Source: Kalmusia sp. IMI 367209 (lineage: Eukaryota > Ascomycota > Dothideomycetes > Pleosporales > Didymosphaeriaceae). From it: a stretch of 64,000 nt of DNA. Both the position numbers and the translations under genes were made by a program. The stretch is taken from contig JAPEUQ010000014.1 of the NCBI GenBank assembly GCA_027946365.1, positions 372,001 through 436,000 of the forward strand. The letters are read 5' to 3'. The notes under the pieces were generated by a model. That model searched no databases and was not told the DNA's origin. It was given only the letters and a program-made list of their open reading frames with translations. Below, piece by piece: positions 12,866 to 25,098 of the stretch (position 1 is its first letter; every line of letters starts with the position of its first letter).

Positions 12866-14239
12866 TCAAATCTTATCAGCAATCTTCGCATCCGTCTCAA
12901 CCTCTTCCTCCATAATTTTGGTCTCATGACTACCTTCCAGCTCGCTCAAAATAATCCAAGTGGGCGCCACGCAAAGCAGCGTGATCCCAAAGTTCAGCCC
13001 AATGCTAACGAAATGGTTCGCGTTGCCCTCGGACTGCATCGCCCAGGCGACCGTCTGGCCCAACGCTTCAACACCGCGCAGGATACCAGTATGGTGGCTG
13101 AGGTTCGAAAGATCGGTCGCGTACTGTCCAACCAGCCAGTATAGAAATTGCTGGAATGCCTGGCCGCCAAACTGCCAGAAGAATACAAGCGCATACGACT
13201 TCCCGAAGCCGCCAGTGAACCAGTCGTGCACTGGCGGCTCCGCCGCATTGTAAAATTGGTTTTGCAGGACGGAGGCCCAGATCCATGTTCCAGTCAAAAT
13301 AGTAATGATGGAAATAAATGCGATACGTCCACGGGTCTTGATGTGGATACGCTGGGAGTCGAGCAGGAAAGCGATGATGAAAGAGCTAAAGATGCCAGCG
13401 AAGTTGGTGAAGAAGCTGGAAAAAGCTCGGGCGCGGACGGTGAAATACGTCGTAAGCCAAGTGCTCATGAAGCCATTGTAGAAGTAGCTGATGAAGAAAG
13501 CGGGGAGCAGTAACAATATCCTGCGACTGGCGAATAGTTTTCCCACAGCTTTGAACTCGGCGGCCCAAGTGGGTGCCTTGTGCGTGACTACCGTCGTACC
13601 GTCTTTGCGCCAGACTTTGCGAGCAGGGGAGAGGCAGAGGGCGACGGGGAGGCCGAGGCACATGATGACGATGAAGACGATGTATGTTGAGGATGAGACG
13701 GAGCCGGCAGTTTTACGGTTTGCGTTGAGACCTAGGTTGATTGCTCCTCCTACGATCGGTCCAGCTGCCTTCGCAGTCTGCCATATTGCGAGATAGAATG
13801 CTCGATCTCCTGGTGATGGATATCCGATGATGATTGCTGCCTCCGCAGCCCAGAAGAAGCCCGCCGAAATGCCACACAGTGCGGACCCAAAGAGCATAAA
13901 CCAGGTAGTCGAGTGTATATTGTTGGTGTACAAGCCGGCGCCGTAGAGAGGGTAACCGATAGCACCGAGAGCGAGTCCATACTTGAGGCCGATGCGGTTA
14001 TTAATTGCACCTGCAGCGACACACACAATGGCGAAGAGACCGTAGACTAGCGCATTTGCAGCAGATACGGCGTAGGGCTCAGCTGCACCTCCCGCACCCA
14101 GGCCGCCCAAGGCATCCCACATGCCTGGTGCGGTGAAGGATACACCGCATGCGACGATGATCTGGAACGGGACTGAACGGAGAAAGGAATGCGACTTCTT
14201 GATGGAGCCCACCGGCTCATGAGAGACGATCGAAGACAT
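12866..14239 (-). CDS. UNC93-like major facilitator protein
   Basis: A single uninterrupted frame of 457 aa. I place the start at MSSIVSHEPVG (14239); an in-frame extension upstream begins with a poorer context and adds nothing recognisable. The protein has about 11-12 hydrophobic segments. It opens with a glycine-rich first loop (APGMWDALGGLGAGG), typical of fungal UNC93/DUF895 proteins, and contains the conserved GFFWAAEAAIIIGYP region in the fourth or fifth helix. UNC93-like proteins are MFS-fold membrane proteins, in fungi often annotated as ion or small-molecule transporters; the substrate is unknown. It is intronless, unlike the other MFS genes in the window, which is normal for this family. 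It converges with the ABC transporter. Confidence 0.88.
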   Translation of the reverse strand: MSSIVSHEPVGSIKKSHSFLRSVPFQIIVACGVSFTAPGMWDALGGLGAGGAAEPYAVSAANALVYGLFAIVCVAAGAINNRIGLKYGLALGAIGYPLYGAGLYTNNIHSTTWFMLFGSALCGISAGFFWAAEAAIIIGYPSPGDRAFYLAIWQTAKAAGPIVGGAINLGLNANRKTAGSVSSSTYIVFIVIMCLGLPVALCLSPARKVWRKDGTTVVTHKAPTWAAEFKAVGKLFASRRILLLLPAFFISYFYNGFMSTWLTTYFTVRARAFSSFFTNFAGIFSSFIIAFLLDSQRIHIKTRGRIAFISIITILTGTWIWASVLQNQFYNAAEPPVHDWFTGGFGKSYALVFFWQFGGQAFQQFLYWLVGQYATDLSNLSHHTGILRGVEALGQTVAWAMQSEGNANHFVSIGLNFGITLLCVAPTWIILSELEGSHETKIMEEEVETDAKIADKI

Positions 14240-15609
14240 CTCGCAAAGTTCCTGTCGTAAAATACAAAATATCAAGGGACTGAAAACAGGTGACTCTACA
14301 TCTTGGCTACCCAGCCCTATTTAACAGTGGCCCCATTACGAAAGATTTGCGTGTAGTTGAAAATTTGATGCTCGTTGAGATGCTGCGAAATCCCGCTAGA
14401 GAGCACGACATCGGCGCTACATGACTAGGGGAGGCAAAGAACTTTCCGCCCTATGGACCCTACATTTCATGTTCCGCAGCCCTTGGCAGACCATCACCTG
14501 CACTCTTCGACTAATACAAATGCCTTGAGCTTAATAGGTATCGTGAAGTAGAGCTCAATTGCCTGCTATTGAGGAAAAACTGTTTTATAGTACCGCAGCC
14601 CTGAAGGCCAGAGCAATATTGACCATAAGATCTGATCGCACGAGCCACCTGAGATGCATTGTAATAGAAAGCGCCGAACACACTGCCGAGCAAGCATCTA
14701 GATCTCATTGAGTTACGCTAGGCGCCTCGGACCCTTCCGAGACAGGCTACTATCGGTGTGACATTCTCAACCTGATTGTATTTCACGTGACCATCCTTTG
14801 TCTAGACAGCTCCTTGGTTGAACTGCAAATATCTTACGTAAGGGCTAATATGAAGCCAAAGGTTGGTAATTAAACGAAGTGAGATATGTGCAAGCACAGC
14901 TTCAATGAACAATCGAGCTATATCGTTGTGGGTACAGTTGAGGCGATAATGCCATTGAACTGACGCCAGTGTGGACAAGCGGCCAGCCTTCAAAGGAAAA
15001 CCATTGAAACACAGGACACTATAATCTAGACCTACAATATACTTCTTTTGTGACATAAGATAGTGGAATCTTCCATGCAAAGGAGTGCAGCAGTCTATAT
15101 CTCAGCACATCAAAAAAGATACATTCCCTAAGTCCTACATTTCCTGCCTTTCAGTCATGAAATATGATCAAGATATACAGGCCAGAAAAATGTTTTGTCG
15201 GGGATCTGGCCCAGTTGTAAATATACGTCCGCTGCTGAGGCTGTCCGTCATAAATGAGGACAAGTCATTTCGCATTGGATGCACTTTTCGTATGAAGCTA
15301 GGTGACGAGTCTGTGTCTTGTCCATAGCGTCTTCTATGATCACGGGCTCGACGTCGAGTCCTAGTCCCTCCATGTTCATCGATAGAATACCCATCCTGCC
15401 ATAATGCTTGTAGTCAACGCATGGGAAGGTAACGCACGTACGCATCATTCTGCAGTTGCGGCATCAGCGGATAACAACGGGACGTACGCTCTTACCCGCA
15501 ATACATTGCAATGGAATCACTATGACTACTGTAATGGTATTATTCAGTCAATTGCTTAGTGATTTCACCATACAAACACAATTACTTAATGCCCCATCAT
15601 TACGTACGT
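14240..15609. other. 1.37-kb intergenic region
   Basis: It contains the UNC93-like promoter (right of 14239) and the 3' flank of KRI1. Only short, unrelated open frames occur; no tRNA-like A/B boxes and no repeat longer than a few bases were noticed. Confidence 0.4.
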
Positions 15610-17594
15610 TTAGGCCTCAACGGCACTTTTCTTTCCCTTCCTCTTTCTTTTCCGCTTACCCTCACCTTCTCGAATGTTCACACTATCTTCCTCGGCCTCT
15701 ACCTTGGTGTCGCCATTCGCTACTCCGTCATCATTATTGATGACCGTCTCGAAGCCACCTTTCGGTCCTTCGGCATCACCAAATGTTTCCTGTCTCCACT
15801 GCCGCAGTCTAGCTTTCTTGCTAAGCTGTTTCTTGTCTTTCTTCTTCTTTACAGGGTCTCGGAACGCTGCGAGCTTTTTCAGACCAGCAAATTCGTTAAG
15901 CTGCTTGTCGCTGGCGAGAAGGATGTCCCGCGGAGTCATACCAAAGCTGGTAGGTGAGGTCTCGCGGTAGCGGAAACCCTTGGGAGCTTTGGATGATGAA
16001 GCTGCTAGCGCGGCCTCGTATTGTAGGCTGTCGTTGACGAGGTTTTCGATAAGGCGGCGATCGCGGCGTGCCGCACTTTTGGCATCAGTGCGCTCTTGCT
16101 TGCGCTGTTTAGACGACTTCTTCGACTTTGAGGTTGCTTCGTCATCGTCGTCGTCTTCCGCGCCAACTCCAATGTCTTCGTCGTCGGAGAGGGTGAATTG
16201 CGGGCGATCATTTTCATTGTCCTTGAAGTCCGGCACAAGGTCTTTGATGTCGATGTCATCGTCAAACTTGGGTTTCTTTGGCTTCTTCTTCTTGCTTGCC
16301 CCGGATTCCCCATCGTCGCTTTCTGAAGCAGCGTCGTTATCGTCATAGTAAGCATCGCCAAAGCGCCTCTGCATCTCCTGATCCCATTGGTCATCAGACC
16401 AATCAGCCTCAAGAACCTCCTTCCACTCGTCCACGTTGAAGTCCCTGCCCTTTAGACCTCCGATGTCACGGATCTTCCGCACTTTCTCCTCCATTTCCTC
16501 AATTTTGAGCTTCCGCAATCGTGCGAGGTCCTCTTCTTTCTCCTTCCTCTCGGCCTCTCGCTTTGCTCTCGCAGCATCGCGTGCCTTCTTTCGACTGCTC
16601 TTCTCGTCTCGGCGGACCGTCGTCTTTGCAACAGCGTCACGAGCGTAGGTCACGAGTTTCTCGTTAGCGCCCGTGGTGTCTTCGAAATACATGTTGTACG
16701 AATTCTCCCACTCCTCAGCCGCGGCGTCCTCGTCATCGTCGTCGGATTCGAGTGGTTGGAAACGTGCGTCGCCTTTGGGTACCCATGCTCGAGACGCCAT
16801 GAAATTGGAGAGGAAGGTCTCAGGATCCTTATCGGCGTTCTCTACGTCGTGCGCGGTGATCTTGACACGATCCTTGGGGGCAGGCTCGGACCTGGACTTC
16901 GCGACCAGGAATTCGTCTTCATCTTCGTCATCATCGGCAGTGTGGAGTTCCTTCACAAGGTCTTGCCGGGCGTCCTCTTGCTCTTGCGCGTATGTTCGCG
17001 GTGTGATCTCCTCTTCACCGAAGTTGCCTTCGAGCAAATTCTTGGTGTGGTATTGCTTGAGCGTCATCGAAGCTTCCTTCTTGGTATCATTTGCATCATT
17101 CGAGGCATCCTCTTCCGTCTGGCGGAAAAAATTCACGCTCGAGTCGTATATGCGGGGGTCTCTCGAGCGGAGGGCTTGCAGAGTAGCCGAGATCTCCTGG
17201 TCAAGGTCTTCGGTGACAAGCTCGCCAGCATCGTCTTCTTCTACACCCTCTTGTGAGTCTTCCGAGTCGTCGTCGTCTGCATTCTGCAGAGCCTTGTTTT
17301 TGCCGTACTTCTCTTCCACTATAGTTAATTAGTACCGTGATCATAAAAGTCTAGGATGAGGCGCATACGCCTGTGTTGCTCCTTCCGCTTTTCGTTATGC
17401 TCAAAGCGGCGCGCAAACTCCTCGTTGACCTTCAGCGTTACGCCGCCTTCGTCTTCATCCGAGTCGTCACCGTCACTGTCGAGGAGCTTCGTCTTCTTTG
17501 CTGGGCGGTCCTTGGACGAATCTAGTGCGACGAAATCTTCGCCCAATGCGCGTTTCACGCCGTTAGTCGGCTGCTTGGTCTTAGTCCTGCCCAT
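15610..17594 (-). CDS. KRI1: KRI1 ribosome biogenesis protein
   Basis: Exons 17369-17594 and 15610-17318 (50-bp intron with a TACTAAT-like branch site) give 644 aa. The start is MGRTKTKQPTNGVKRAL. Splicing joins EEFARRFEHNEKRKEQHR to LEEKYGKNK, restoring the canonical KRI1 N-terminal motif. The protein is rich in acidic and lysine tracts. The Kri1 central block (IGGLKGRDFNVDEWKEVLEA, then DWSDDQWDQEMQRRFG) and the C-terminal block (YRETSPTSFGMTPRDIL, KKARLRQWRQETFG) are intact. KRI1 works in the nucleolus with Krr1 in 40S (SSU processome) assembly. It shares a 322-bp divergent promoter with the SIP3 gene. Confidence 0.93.
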
Positions 17595-17916
17595 TTTGTA
17601 TGATGAGTGAGAATGTCGTACGGAAGATCGGGTCCACCACAAAAAAGTTAGGGTCCGCCAAGATTTCGCATCCGGGTCGGAGAAACCGCAGCCGAGCCTG
17701 CTGACGTCGATTCGTGCAGCAAGCATGGGATGCTGGCGGGCAGTGACAGCACAGCTTACGCGCCGCAAGTATCTAAGCATCGGGGTCGTGAAAGGAGGCA
17801 CGACACCTGTACAATCCCGCGCCTGCTAGCATGTACGGTAGCCTCAATGTATAATTTACATTGCCGTTCTTGCACGTACTCTTTCCCCATACACGCTCGC
17901 GATAACGACTGAAAAC
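17595..17916. promoter_or_regulatory. KRI1/SIP3 divergent promoter
   Basis: This 322-bp region lies between start codons of two oppositely transcribed genes, so both promoters must lie within it or extend into the neighbouring gene. No clear TATA box was seen. Confidence 0.55.
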
Positions 17917-20900
17917 ATGGCCGAGGCCGCCGTACCACCGCCCGTACTGGAGCCCGTCGCAAAGCCGCTGGCCCTGATGTATGCCCCAATACACGTTGTC
18001 AAGGCATTGTACTGACCGCAGACAGCCCCGTCGTGATCAAGGAAGCCGCCCTCGACTCGCCCACGTTCCGCGCGACGGCTGTGCATTTCGGCGACCAGAT
18101 TGACCTTATCGAACGATGGCTGGATGGCTATGTACGCGCCGTGTCCAAGCTGGCGAGCGAGATGAGTGCCCTGCAGACACTGGTCGACACGTACATCCAG
18201 GCATCACACCCCCCGCTGCAGCTTTCCGAGGCTGTCCTCGACCACGACTACACGGTCCTGGCTCTGAAGCGCTTTGGCGAGGGCGCGCGCGAGTTTTGGA
18301 ATAGTACGCTGCGGGGTATGAAAAGGGCCGAGACTTCCGTCTGCGACCCCATTCGCACCTTCCTGAACAGCGACCTGCGCATGCTCAAAGAAGCCCGCAA
18401 GAACCTGGACAGCACACAGCGCATCTTCGACGGGGCTATCGCTCGCTATGCGGGACAAGCGAAGACCAAAGAACCATCGTCGCTGCGCGAAGATGCTTTC
18501 CAGCTGCACGAGGCGAGGAGGGAGTACCTGAAGGCGAGCATGAACTTCTGCGTCCTCGCGCCACAAGTCAGAGTCACACTGGACAAGATGCTGGTCAAGG
18601 TGGTTTCCGAGCAATGGCGTGACATGAAGACAGCCCGCGACGGCTCTGTTAAAGCTTTCGCGAGCTGGAATGCCGACGTGGACCGCGTGCGAGGCTGGAG
18701 CAAGGAGATGGAGAATGGCGAACGCGCCTTCAAACGCGAACTCCACCTTGCGAGGCAGCAGGTCGAAAATAGCGCCGAGCTAGCGGCGCGTCCGTCGCGA
18801 GAACTAGATACCTACGCAGCATCTACGGTGCCGTATCTTGGGACCCAAGCCCCATCCTCCGCGAACCTTGCCTCACCAGCGAAACCGGATCCGGCGAATG
18901 AAAAAGCGGAAAAACAGGGTTGGCTATTTCAGCGTACCATCACGGGCAAGCCTGCGAGGACATACTGGGTGCGCAGGTGGTTTTTTGTCAAGCACGGCAT
19001 CTTCGGCTGGCTAACACAGGGCACTCGGTCTGGCGCTGTTGAGGAATCTGAGAAAATCGGCGTGTTGCTTTGCGGTATCCGTCCGGCGTTCCAGGAGGAA
19101 CGACGATTTTGTTTTGAGGTGAAGACCAAGGATACTACAATCTTGCTCCAGGCAGATACCCAGGCCGACCTCACAGAGTGGATCTCGTCGTTCGAAGTCG
19201 CCAAGCGGAAGGCGCTGGAGGATACGTCCAAGGACTCTGGTGCGCCCGGCTCTATCGATGCCGCCTTTTCCATTAGTCCTCCTGTGGCTCCCGAGTTTGC
19301 TGCGAAGACCTCAGAAGGCCATGCCCCTCATGCGAGTGACGACGCCGTCATTCTTGATCGCACTGACACGCTTGGAATACCTGGCTCCGACAGCTTGGCT
19401 ACGCGCGGTAGCTTTGATGTCACAAGACGTAGCACGGCTTTTGAACGAGAAGAAGGCAGCCGCCGAGACCATGCCGCTCGGATTATGGAGAAACTTGATC
19501 TAACGCGGAAGTCCACAGTAGGCCCACAGCTAAGTGGAAGCAATCCCTCTTCCGCTTCCGGCGGCATCGCTAGTCTCATATCCGCAAGTCTTGCTTCAGC
19601 ATCTCATAATATTGTACAAGTCGGGCAGATAACGGCTCCTGCGCCAGGTCTGCCAGACACGCGCCTCGTCATGGGTCAGACACTGCCACCCAGCAGTCTA
19701 GCTCCCTCGACGCTTGCCAACCCTCCCGCACCAACGAACCTCAGCAAGGCTGCCGTCGCAGTAAGCGGTGAGCGCGGCTTAGGACTTGGCAAATCTGGCA
19801 ATATGCCGGGAGGGCTGATGGCAAATCTATGGGGCTCCGTCAATTGGGGTTATGTCAACCGCCTTGTACGCGAAGAGGAGCCAGAGTTGCGGGATCGCAG
19901 CATGTCGGATCCACCCAGTCCCTTGCGTCCTCCCCCTGGTGATCCTTTCGATAAGCCAAGCGATGGATCTTCTCCAGACCCTTCTACAGGTACGGTGACG
20001 ACCCCAGCAAGTGCCGCGCATCGTAAGACCATGAGTCTTGGAAGCCAGACCACAATACAACGACCGACAATTGTCACCGAAGACTTTCCGAACTACTATC
20101 CCCTTGTCTTGCGAATGCAAGATGCCCAGTTCCGCATCCTGTTCCCTACTGTGCCCCGCGCAGAGAAAGTGGTACTTGTATTCCGCGCAGTCTGGAATCC
20201 GACCGACCAACAAGAGTTTCCAGGTCGAGTTTACGTTACCGCGAAGAACGTATTCTTCTATAGTAACCACCTCGGGCTGGTTTTGATCACCAGTGTTAGT
20301 TTGGCATCCATTGATGAAGTAACAGCAGCACCGGGCAAAGATTGCGACTTCCTCTTCCTGCATTTCAAAACGGGCACACGGGACGATGGCGCTACCCGAA
20401 TAACAGTAAAGACGTTCTTAGAGCCTTTGAAGCTGCTTCTGCGACGCCTCAACTTCCTCGTACGCAACGCAACTACCGAAGAGCATGGCTTGGAAGAAAT
20501 AGTAAAGAGACTGATTAAGATGGAGGTTAGTGAAGATAATTCACCGAGTGCAGATAGCTGGGAAGAAGTGCCATCGCATACTCCAATGGACCCTGGTTAT
20601 GGGAAAGACCTAAAAACTAGTCTCCGCATAGACGGCAACCTGTTTGGTCCAACAGGAGTCACCCGGAATGCCAGCAAATTCAAGCTCCCGTCGCAGCCCG
20701 TTGCGTTTGCGCCTCAGGGTATGACTGAGGTCGCGGTTGAAAAAGAGTATGATATCAGCGCCAAAGGCCTTTTTCATATCCTTTTCGGCGATAAGAGCGC
20801 AGTTTTCCAGATGTTGTATCGAGAGCGGTGGGCGCAGCGTGTGGTACAAGGGCCGTGGACGAAGGCCGACCAAGACCATCAGCGCCGCGACTTCGAATAC

Positions 20901-22120
20901 GAAATCGTTCAACCAGGCAAGACAGAAGCAGTCATCATCAACGACTATCAGGTCATTGAGGTTTTGAACGACCACCTCTGCTACGTTGTCGCCGATCGGA
21001 AGACACCCTGGTACTTACCTGGCCACGACCGGTTTATTCTCTTGAGCAAGATTGTTGTCACCCACGTCTCGAAAGCCCGCTGCAAACTGGCAATACACAC
21101 GAAAGTAGACTGGAACCAGAACCCACGATTTGCAAAGAAGCTCATCGAGCGACAAGGTCTTCAGGACATGGAGCTCGAGGCTCAAGATCTAGTCGATGTG
21201 GTCAACGACCAAGTTGCCCGTTTAGGCCACAATAGAAACACAGGCAAAGTCACAAGCATCTTCGGCCAAATTGGCATCGCCACCCAAGCTGCGCAATTCA
21301 CCGCTCAGGACATCCCACCGCCAAATCGCCCGCGCAAATTCAAGTTGCGCCCACAGACGACCGGCTCCTTTGTGGCGCAGTTCATCGGTAATATTATCGT
21401 CAGCATCTTCTCCACCCTAATGAGCTGGATACTAGCCGTTTTTGCGGGACTGGCCAAGGTCGTATCTGCACACAAGCTCCTCGTTATTTTGCTACTCCTC
21501 AGCGGTGGAGCCAACTTCTTCCATACTTCGCGCGACACCTGGTTGTGGTGGAACGAGCGCAATGCAGCAAAATTCATGTCGCGATTAGGCGTAGGTCCCA
21601 CGACTACGATGTCGCGGTCGGTTTACCTCCGCGATCTAGAAGAAAGTTTCTCCACCACGAATGATACGGGCATCGCGTTGCATATCCCCACCGATGCAGA
21701 TTCAAACCGATGGTATGTTCCCTTTTTGCCTCATTGTAAATGCATCGTTGATACTAATCTTATAACAGCCACCAAACTTTTGCCTCCTCCTCACAAACCC
21801 GACACCAGACCCTACGACTCCATCTCGCCTTCCATCCATGCACCACGCCGTCTGCATCGCATGCGTCAGAATCTAGGGTCGCACCGCCACGACTTGCTCG
21901 TTGCACTGAGGTTGTCAACCGAATCGAGAAGGAAGTCGTTGAGGCGGAATATGAGAATTGGTTGCTGGACGAAACGCACAAGTGTGAGCGTGTAGGTGAG
22001 ATGCTAGGCAAAGACGGAAGGAAAGGCAAGAAAGACGTGGAAGCGTGGGTCAAAGGGTACTGTGGGGACTGTGAGACTGCGCTTGGAGGGGTCAGGGAAG
22101 GGCGGAGCGGGTTGATGTAG
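17917..22120 (+). CDS. SIP3: SIP3/LAM-type BAR-PH-GRAM-VASt membrane protein
   Basis: Exons 17917-17978, 18026-21712 and 21769-22120 give 1366 aa. Using the acceptor at 18025 joins the N-terminus to IPVVIKEAALDSPTFRA, the usual Sip3 opening. Domains in order: BAR-like helical region (about 25-270), PH domain (about 317-417, KQGWLFQ to WISSFEVAK), low-complexity linker, GRAM-like segment (about 723-803), VASt/StART-like domain (about 928-1090, EYDISAKGLFHILFGD) and hydrophobic C-terminal anchor (about 1136-1187). Sip3/Lam proteins sit at ER-plasma membrane contacts and move sterols. In exon 3 the conserved block HRHDLLVALR appears in another frame than the flanking CHQTF and VVNRIEKEV blocks, so about 40 residues look frame-shifted by a compensating +1/-1 pair, while the whole exon remains free of stops to 22120. 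Confidence 0.9.
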
Positions 22121-22440
22121 ATATAGGACGGGAAGAAACGTTGGCGTTTGCTTATAATATGTATGATAGACGGGCAAAGTATACAGTGACTGCTTCACTT
22201 GTATATGTTGCGAGCAGATACAGATATAGTGTAGATCATACCTAATGATACTTTGTGCGCTGTGTATCTCCGTGTCTTGCTGGATAAACAGCATTCAATT
22301 GATATATACGATGTGAGCTTAATCAAAGAACTGGGTACAAAGATTATATATATATTCGTCGCTCAATGACAAGCATGTGTATCATGTATAAGTTAGCCCA
22401 GCTAACATGCACCGCTGCAGAAGAACAAAAGCATAACCTA
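22121..22440. other. Convergent 3' region (SIP3 / C2H2 gene)
   Basis: 320 bp of AT-rich sequence between two 3' ends, with a TATATATATATA-like run near 22345. No gene was seen. Confidence 0.45.
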
Positions 22441-24326
22441 TCACCGTGTCCACACAGGAGCATTCAAAGCCGGAAACGCATCCTCGCGGTCTATACCCTG
22501 CATTTCTGATCCGGGGGGAAAGACAGCATTCCAGTCGATCCAGTCGCTCGACGGGAATGGGAGTGCTCCGCCCCACAAGGGGGGCGGAGCAGGCAGCCCT
22601 GAGAGGAACGTACTTCCGCGAGGACTAACGGCTTCAGTTGGCGGAGCGGGAACCGAAGATAGGTGATCGGATATGGTAAGGAAACTAGATTGGGATTGCG
22701 GATGAGACCGAGAAGGTGCGTTTCCTGCCGTTGTAGCGACTGCGGAAGTACGGCGACTAGCGGGGAGTGATGTTGGCTGCTGTCCGGCCGGAGCGGAGAA
22801 TGAGTCTAGCAGGTCGTTCTCGCATCTGCGAATGATAGATGCTACTTGCCGGAGCAGTCTTTGCTCGACGGGGCCTGGCTCCTGTTCTGCGGTCACGAAG
22901 AGCTCTTGTCTGATGCGTTCGAGGAGTTCGCGGCGGAAGCGCCGCGACTCTTCGGTTGGGGAATCGCTGTCATAGTCTGGGATGATGTTAGTAGGATGCT
23001 CGGGCTTCTGAAGAGAAAGATGGAAACGTACATGGCGAAGGGGATATCTGCAGCCGCGACTTCGGGGAAGAGTAGCTGATAAGCGTCTCTCCACTTGTCT
23101 TCCTCCAATCTCAAAGCTGGAGATCTCTTCTTTAAACCCTCAAATGTCCTCCTATCGATACCCTCGATAGGCTGGGGTACAGAGATTTGACAAGGATTGC
23201 CTCGTATATGCGCCGAGAAGTCAGAGTCCGAGTCAAACATGGAATAGCAGCGTGGGCAGTAGATAGGTTGCGCATGCGAGCGGTACAAATGCTCTTTCAT
23301 GCGATGTACAGTAGGCCACCCAGGCCCAGGGCACGTGCGACGATTTCGGTAACGGTTGGGGTCGTGCTTGAAGAAGGGGCATGCGAAGCGAGGTCCGGTT
23401 TCGGAGTCCTCGGTCGTTGTCGTGATTGAAATGCGGCGCCTCTTGTTTGCATCGTCTTCGTCAGGGTCATCAGGCGGAAGACCTTCATCGGGACGGGTCT
23501 TGCGTTTCCCACTGGAAGCTTGTGAAGAACGGCTACCACGAGAACCGCTGGCAGTTCCTTGAGCTTTAGATCCTTGGCTACCGGCGCACTGTAGGTATGC
23601 TGCATGACCAAGGTTGACTTCGATCTTCCTCATGATAAGTTCGATTGTTTTCAATGTCGCCTTTGATAGCGTGCCAGGCACGGCATTGGTGCCATGTTCA
23701 TCATCACTGTTGTCTTCGGTGTTGGAATACATGTCGCAGCTTCCCGTTGAATCGAGTGATGCTATGGACAAGTTTCTTTCCTTAGGGCGATCTTGTGGAT
23801 GGAGATTATCTTTGATCCAGAGCTTAATGCCCTCGGTGCGGGAGGGCTCTTCTGTCGGATGCCTAAGGGTGTTCGCTAAGTGAAGGTTGTTTGTGTTTGG
23901 CTTATACACGACAGGGGTCGGGTTGCTCGTTACCTCGATCCTAGGAGTCGAAGAAATATCTTGTGCGGTTTTTTGTTTTTTTGCTAGCAGAGGGTTGCAC
24001 GTTGTGACAGCTAATCGTTTTGTTCTGGAGAGTGCGACCTCCTTGACATCGAACAATGCTGAAGAGTCGCAGGTAAAATCAGATGATGTATGGGGTACTA
24101 AGCGTAGGTATTAGTGAGCGTGTTTCGTTTGTGATGCCTTGGACTAACTCTGCTCTGGGCTCACAAAATCCAGCGGCGACAGTGAAATATCCGGATCACT
24201 ATTATACCCCGAGTCTTGGGTTCTCGACGAACTCAGCGAGTCTCTTCGCGCACACTCCTGCGCAACTCTGAGCTTCGGCAGCGGTGCCTGCCGGTACGAA
24301 ACCTCGCTCCACGTCACAGCTTCCAT
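22441..24326 (-). CDS. C2H2-type fungal protein (CPFFK/CPGPGW family)
   Basis: Exons 24149-24326, 23032-24097 and 22441-22966 give 589 aa. The start at 24326 has a good context (CGCAATGG); the longer frame upstream begins with TTG. The conserved core at about 300-365 reads FACPFFKHDPNRYRNRRTC, CPGPGWPTVHRMKEHLYRSH and CPRCYSMFDSDSDFSAH. It is followed by a WRDAYQLLFPE block, the characteristic arrangement of a large fungal family with a paired C2H2-like fold. The N-terminal half is Ser/Asp-rich and disordered, with a basic KRRR patch. The C-terminus has a helical ESRRFRRELLERIRQEL segment, then a Pro/Ser-rich tail. Members are often annotated as nuclear regulators without experimental proof. 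The acceptor at 22967 was chosen because it alone keeps frame with the exon-2 donor. Confidence 0.82.
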
Positions 24327-25098
24327 TGCGCAAAACAGTGCCTGATATCTCAAATGCCGTCAGTAATCACAATGCGCGTGTCAATAATAACTAGAAGTTT
24401 GCGAGCAATCTTGGAATGGTGCGGGCGCAGGAGATGATATGTCTGCCTGAAGGATGCCGAATGATGCCTGCAACTGCGCATTCGCGCAAACACCTTGTAT
24501 CGTCAGCTTTCAGTGGCCGGCCAGCCCGCCGACGCCGAACTGCAGAACGATCGCCACGACATGGCGGAGACGCGGAGCATGTCAGACCACGAGGGACGGG
24601 AAGGGTCCTTCGGTGGCTGTGTGGATGCACGAAGTCGAGACCGGTGAGCTGTGCGAGTGGGAAACGTGCACTAGCATGGATGGGGGAAGCAGCGTGTATT
24701 ATTGGCACCTTGATCGTCACAGGAATACTCGAAGAGTTTGCGCTGTCCTTTGTCACCCTGCGCCAGCTCCGGACCACGGTGCATGTTTCGTATGATTACG
24801 CTAGCAGGGTGCATTCATGGCTTGCGCACAACACCATGTGCTGCTTCCGATTTTGAGCATCGGAGGAAGGGGCGGCCCAGTCATGGTGGCAGCGGCGACC
24901 CTACCACGCCTACAAACATACATAGTACACAACGTGCAGGCAAGGCTGAGCTTAGTCCTGCGCTAGTCGCATTAGGATAGCGCCTTCTCCAAACTTCGTC
25001 CACCACTGCTTCCCTTCTTGCAACTTGCTGGTCTCCGGCCAATTGACGTCGCCCACCGCGCGCCTGTCCGCTATTTTCGTGCCGCTGCACGTGGTTCT
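24327..25098. promoter_or_regulatory. Divergent intergenic region, C2H2 / IF3-like genes
   Basis: 772 bp holding the promoters of both flanking genes. Several overlapping open frames exist on both strands but disagree with each other and show no family signature, so I call none. Confidence 0.45.

Noticed and set aside
14240..15609. tRNA or other small RNA gene in long gaps
   Set aside because: No A-box/B-box pair or cloverleaf-compatible stem was found by eye here or in other gaps; a tRNAscan run would be needed to be certain.
16673..17332. 219-residue plus-strand frame rich in Ser
   Set aside because: Antisense of acidic codons in KRI1; Ser runs are the expected shadow of Asp/Glu codon runs.
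24391..24856. Overlapping frames on both strands in the 24.4-24.9 kb gap
   Set aside because: The frames contradict each other and show no family signature; the region is a divergent promoter.
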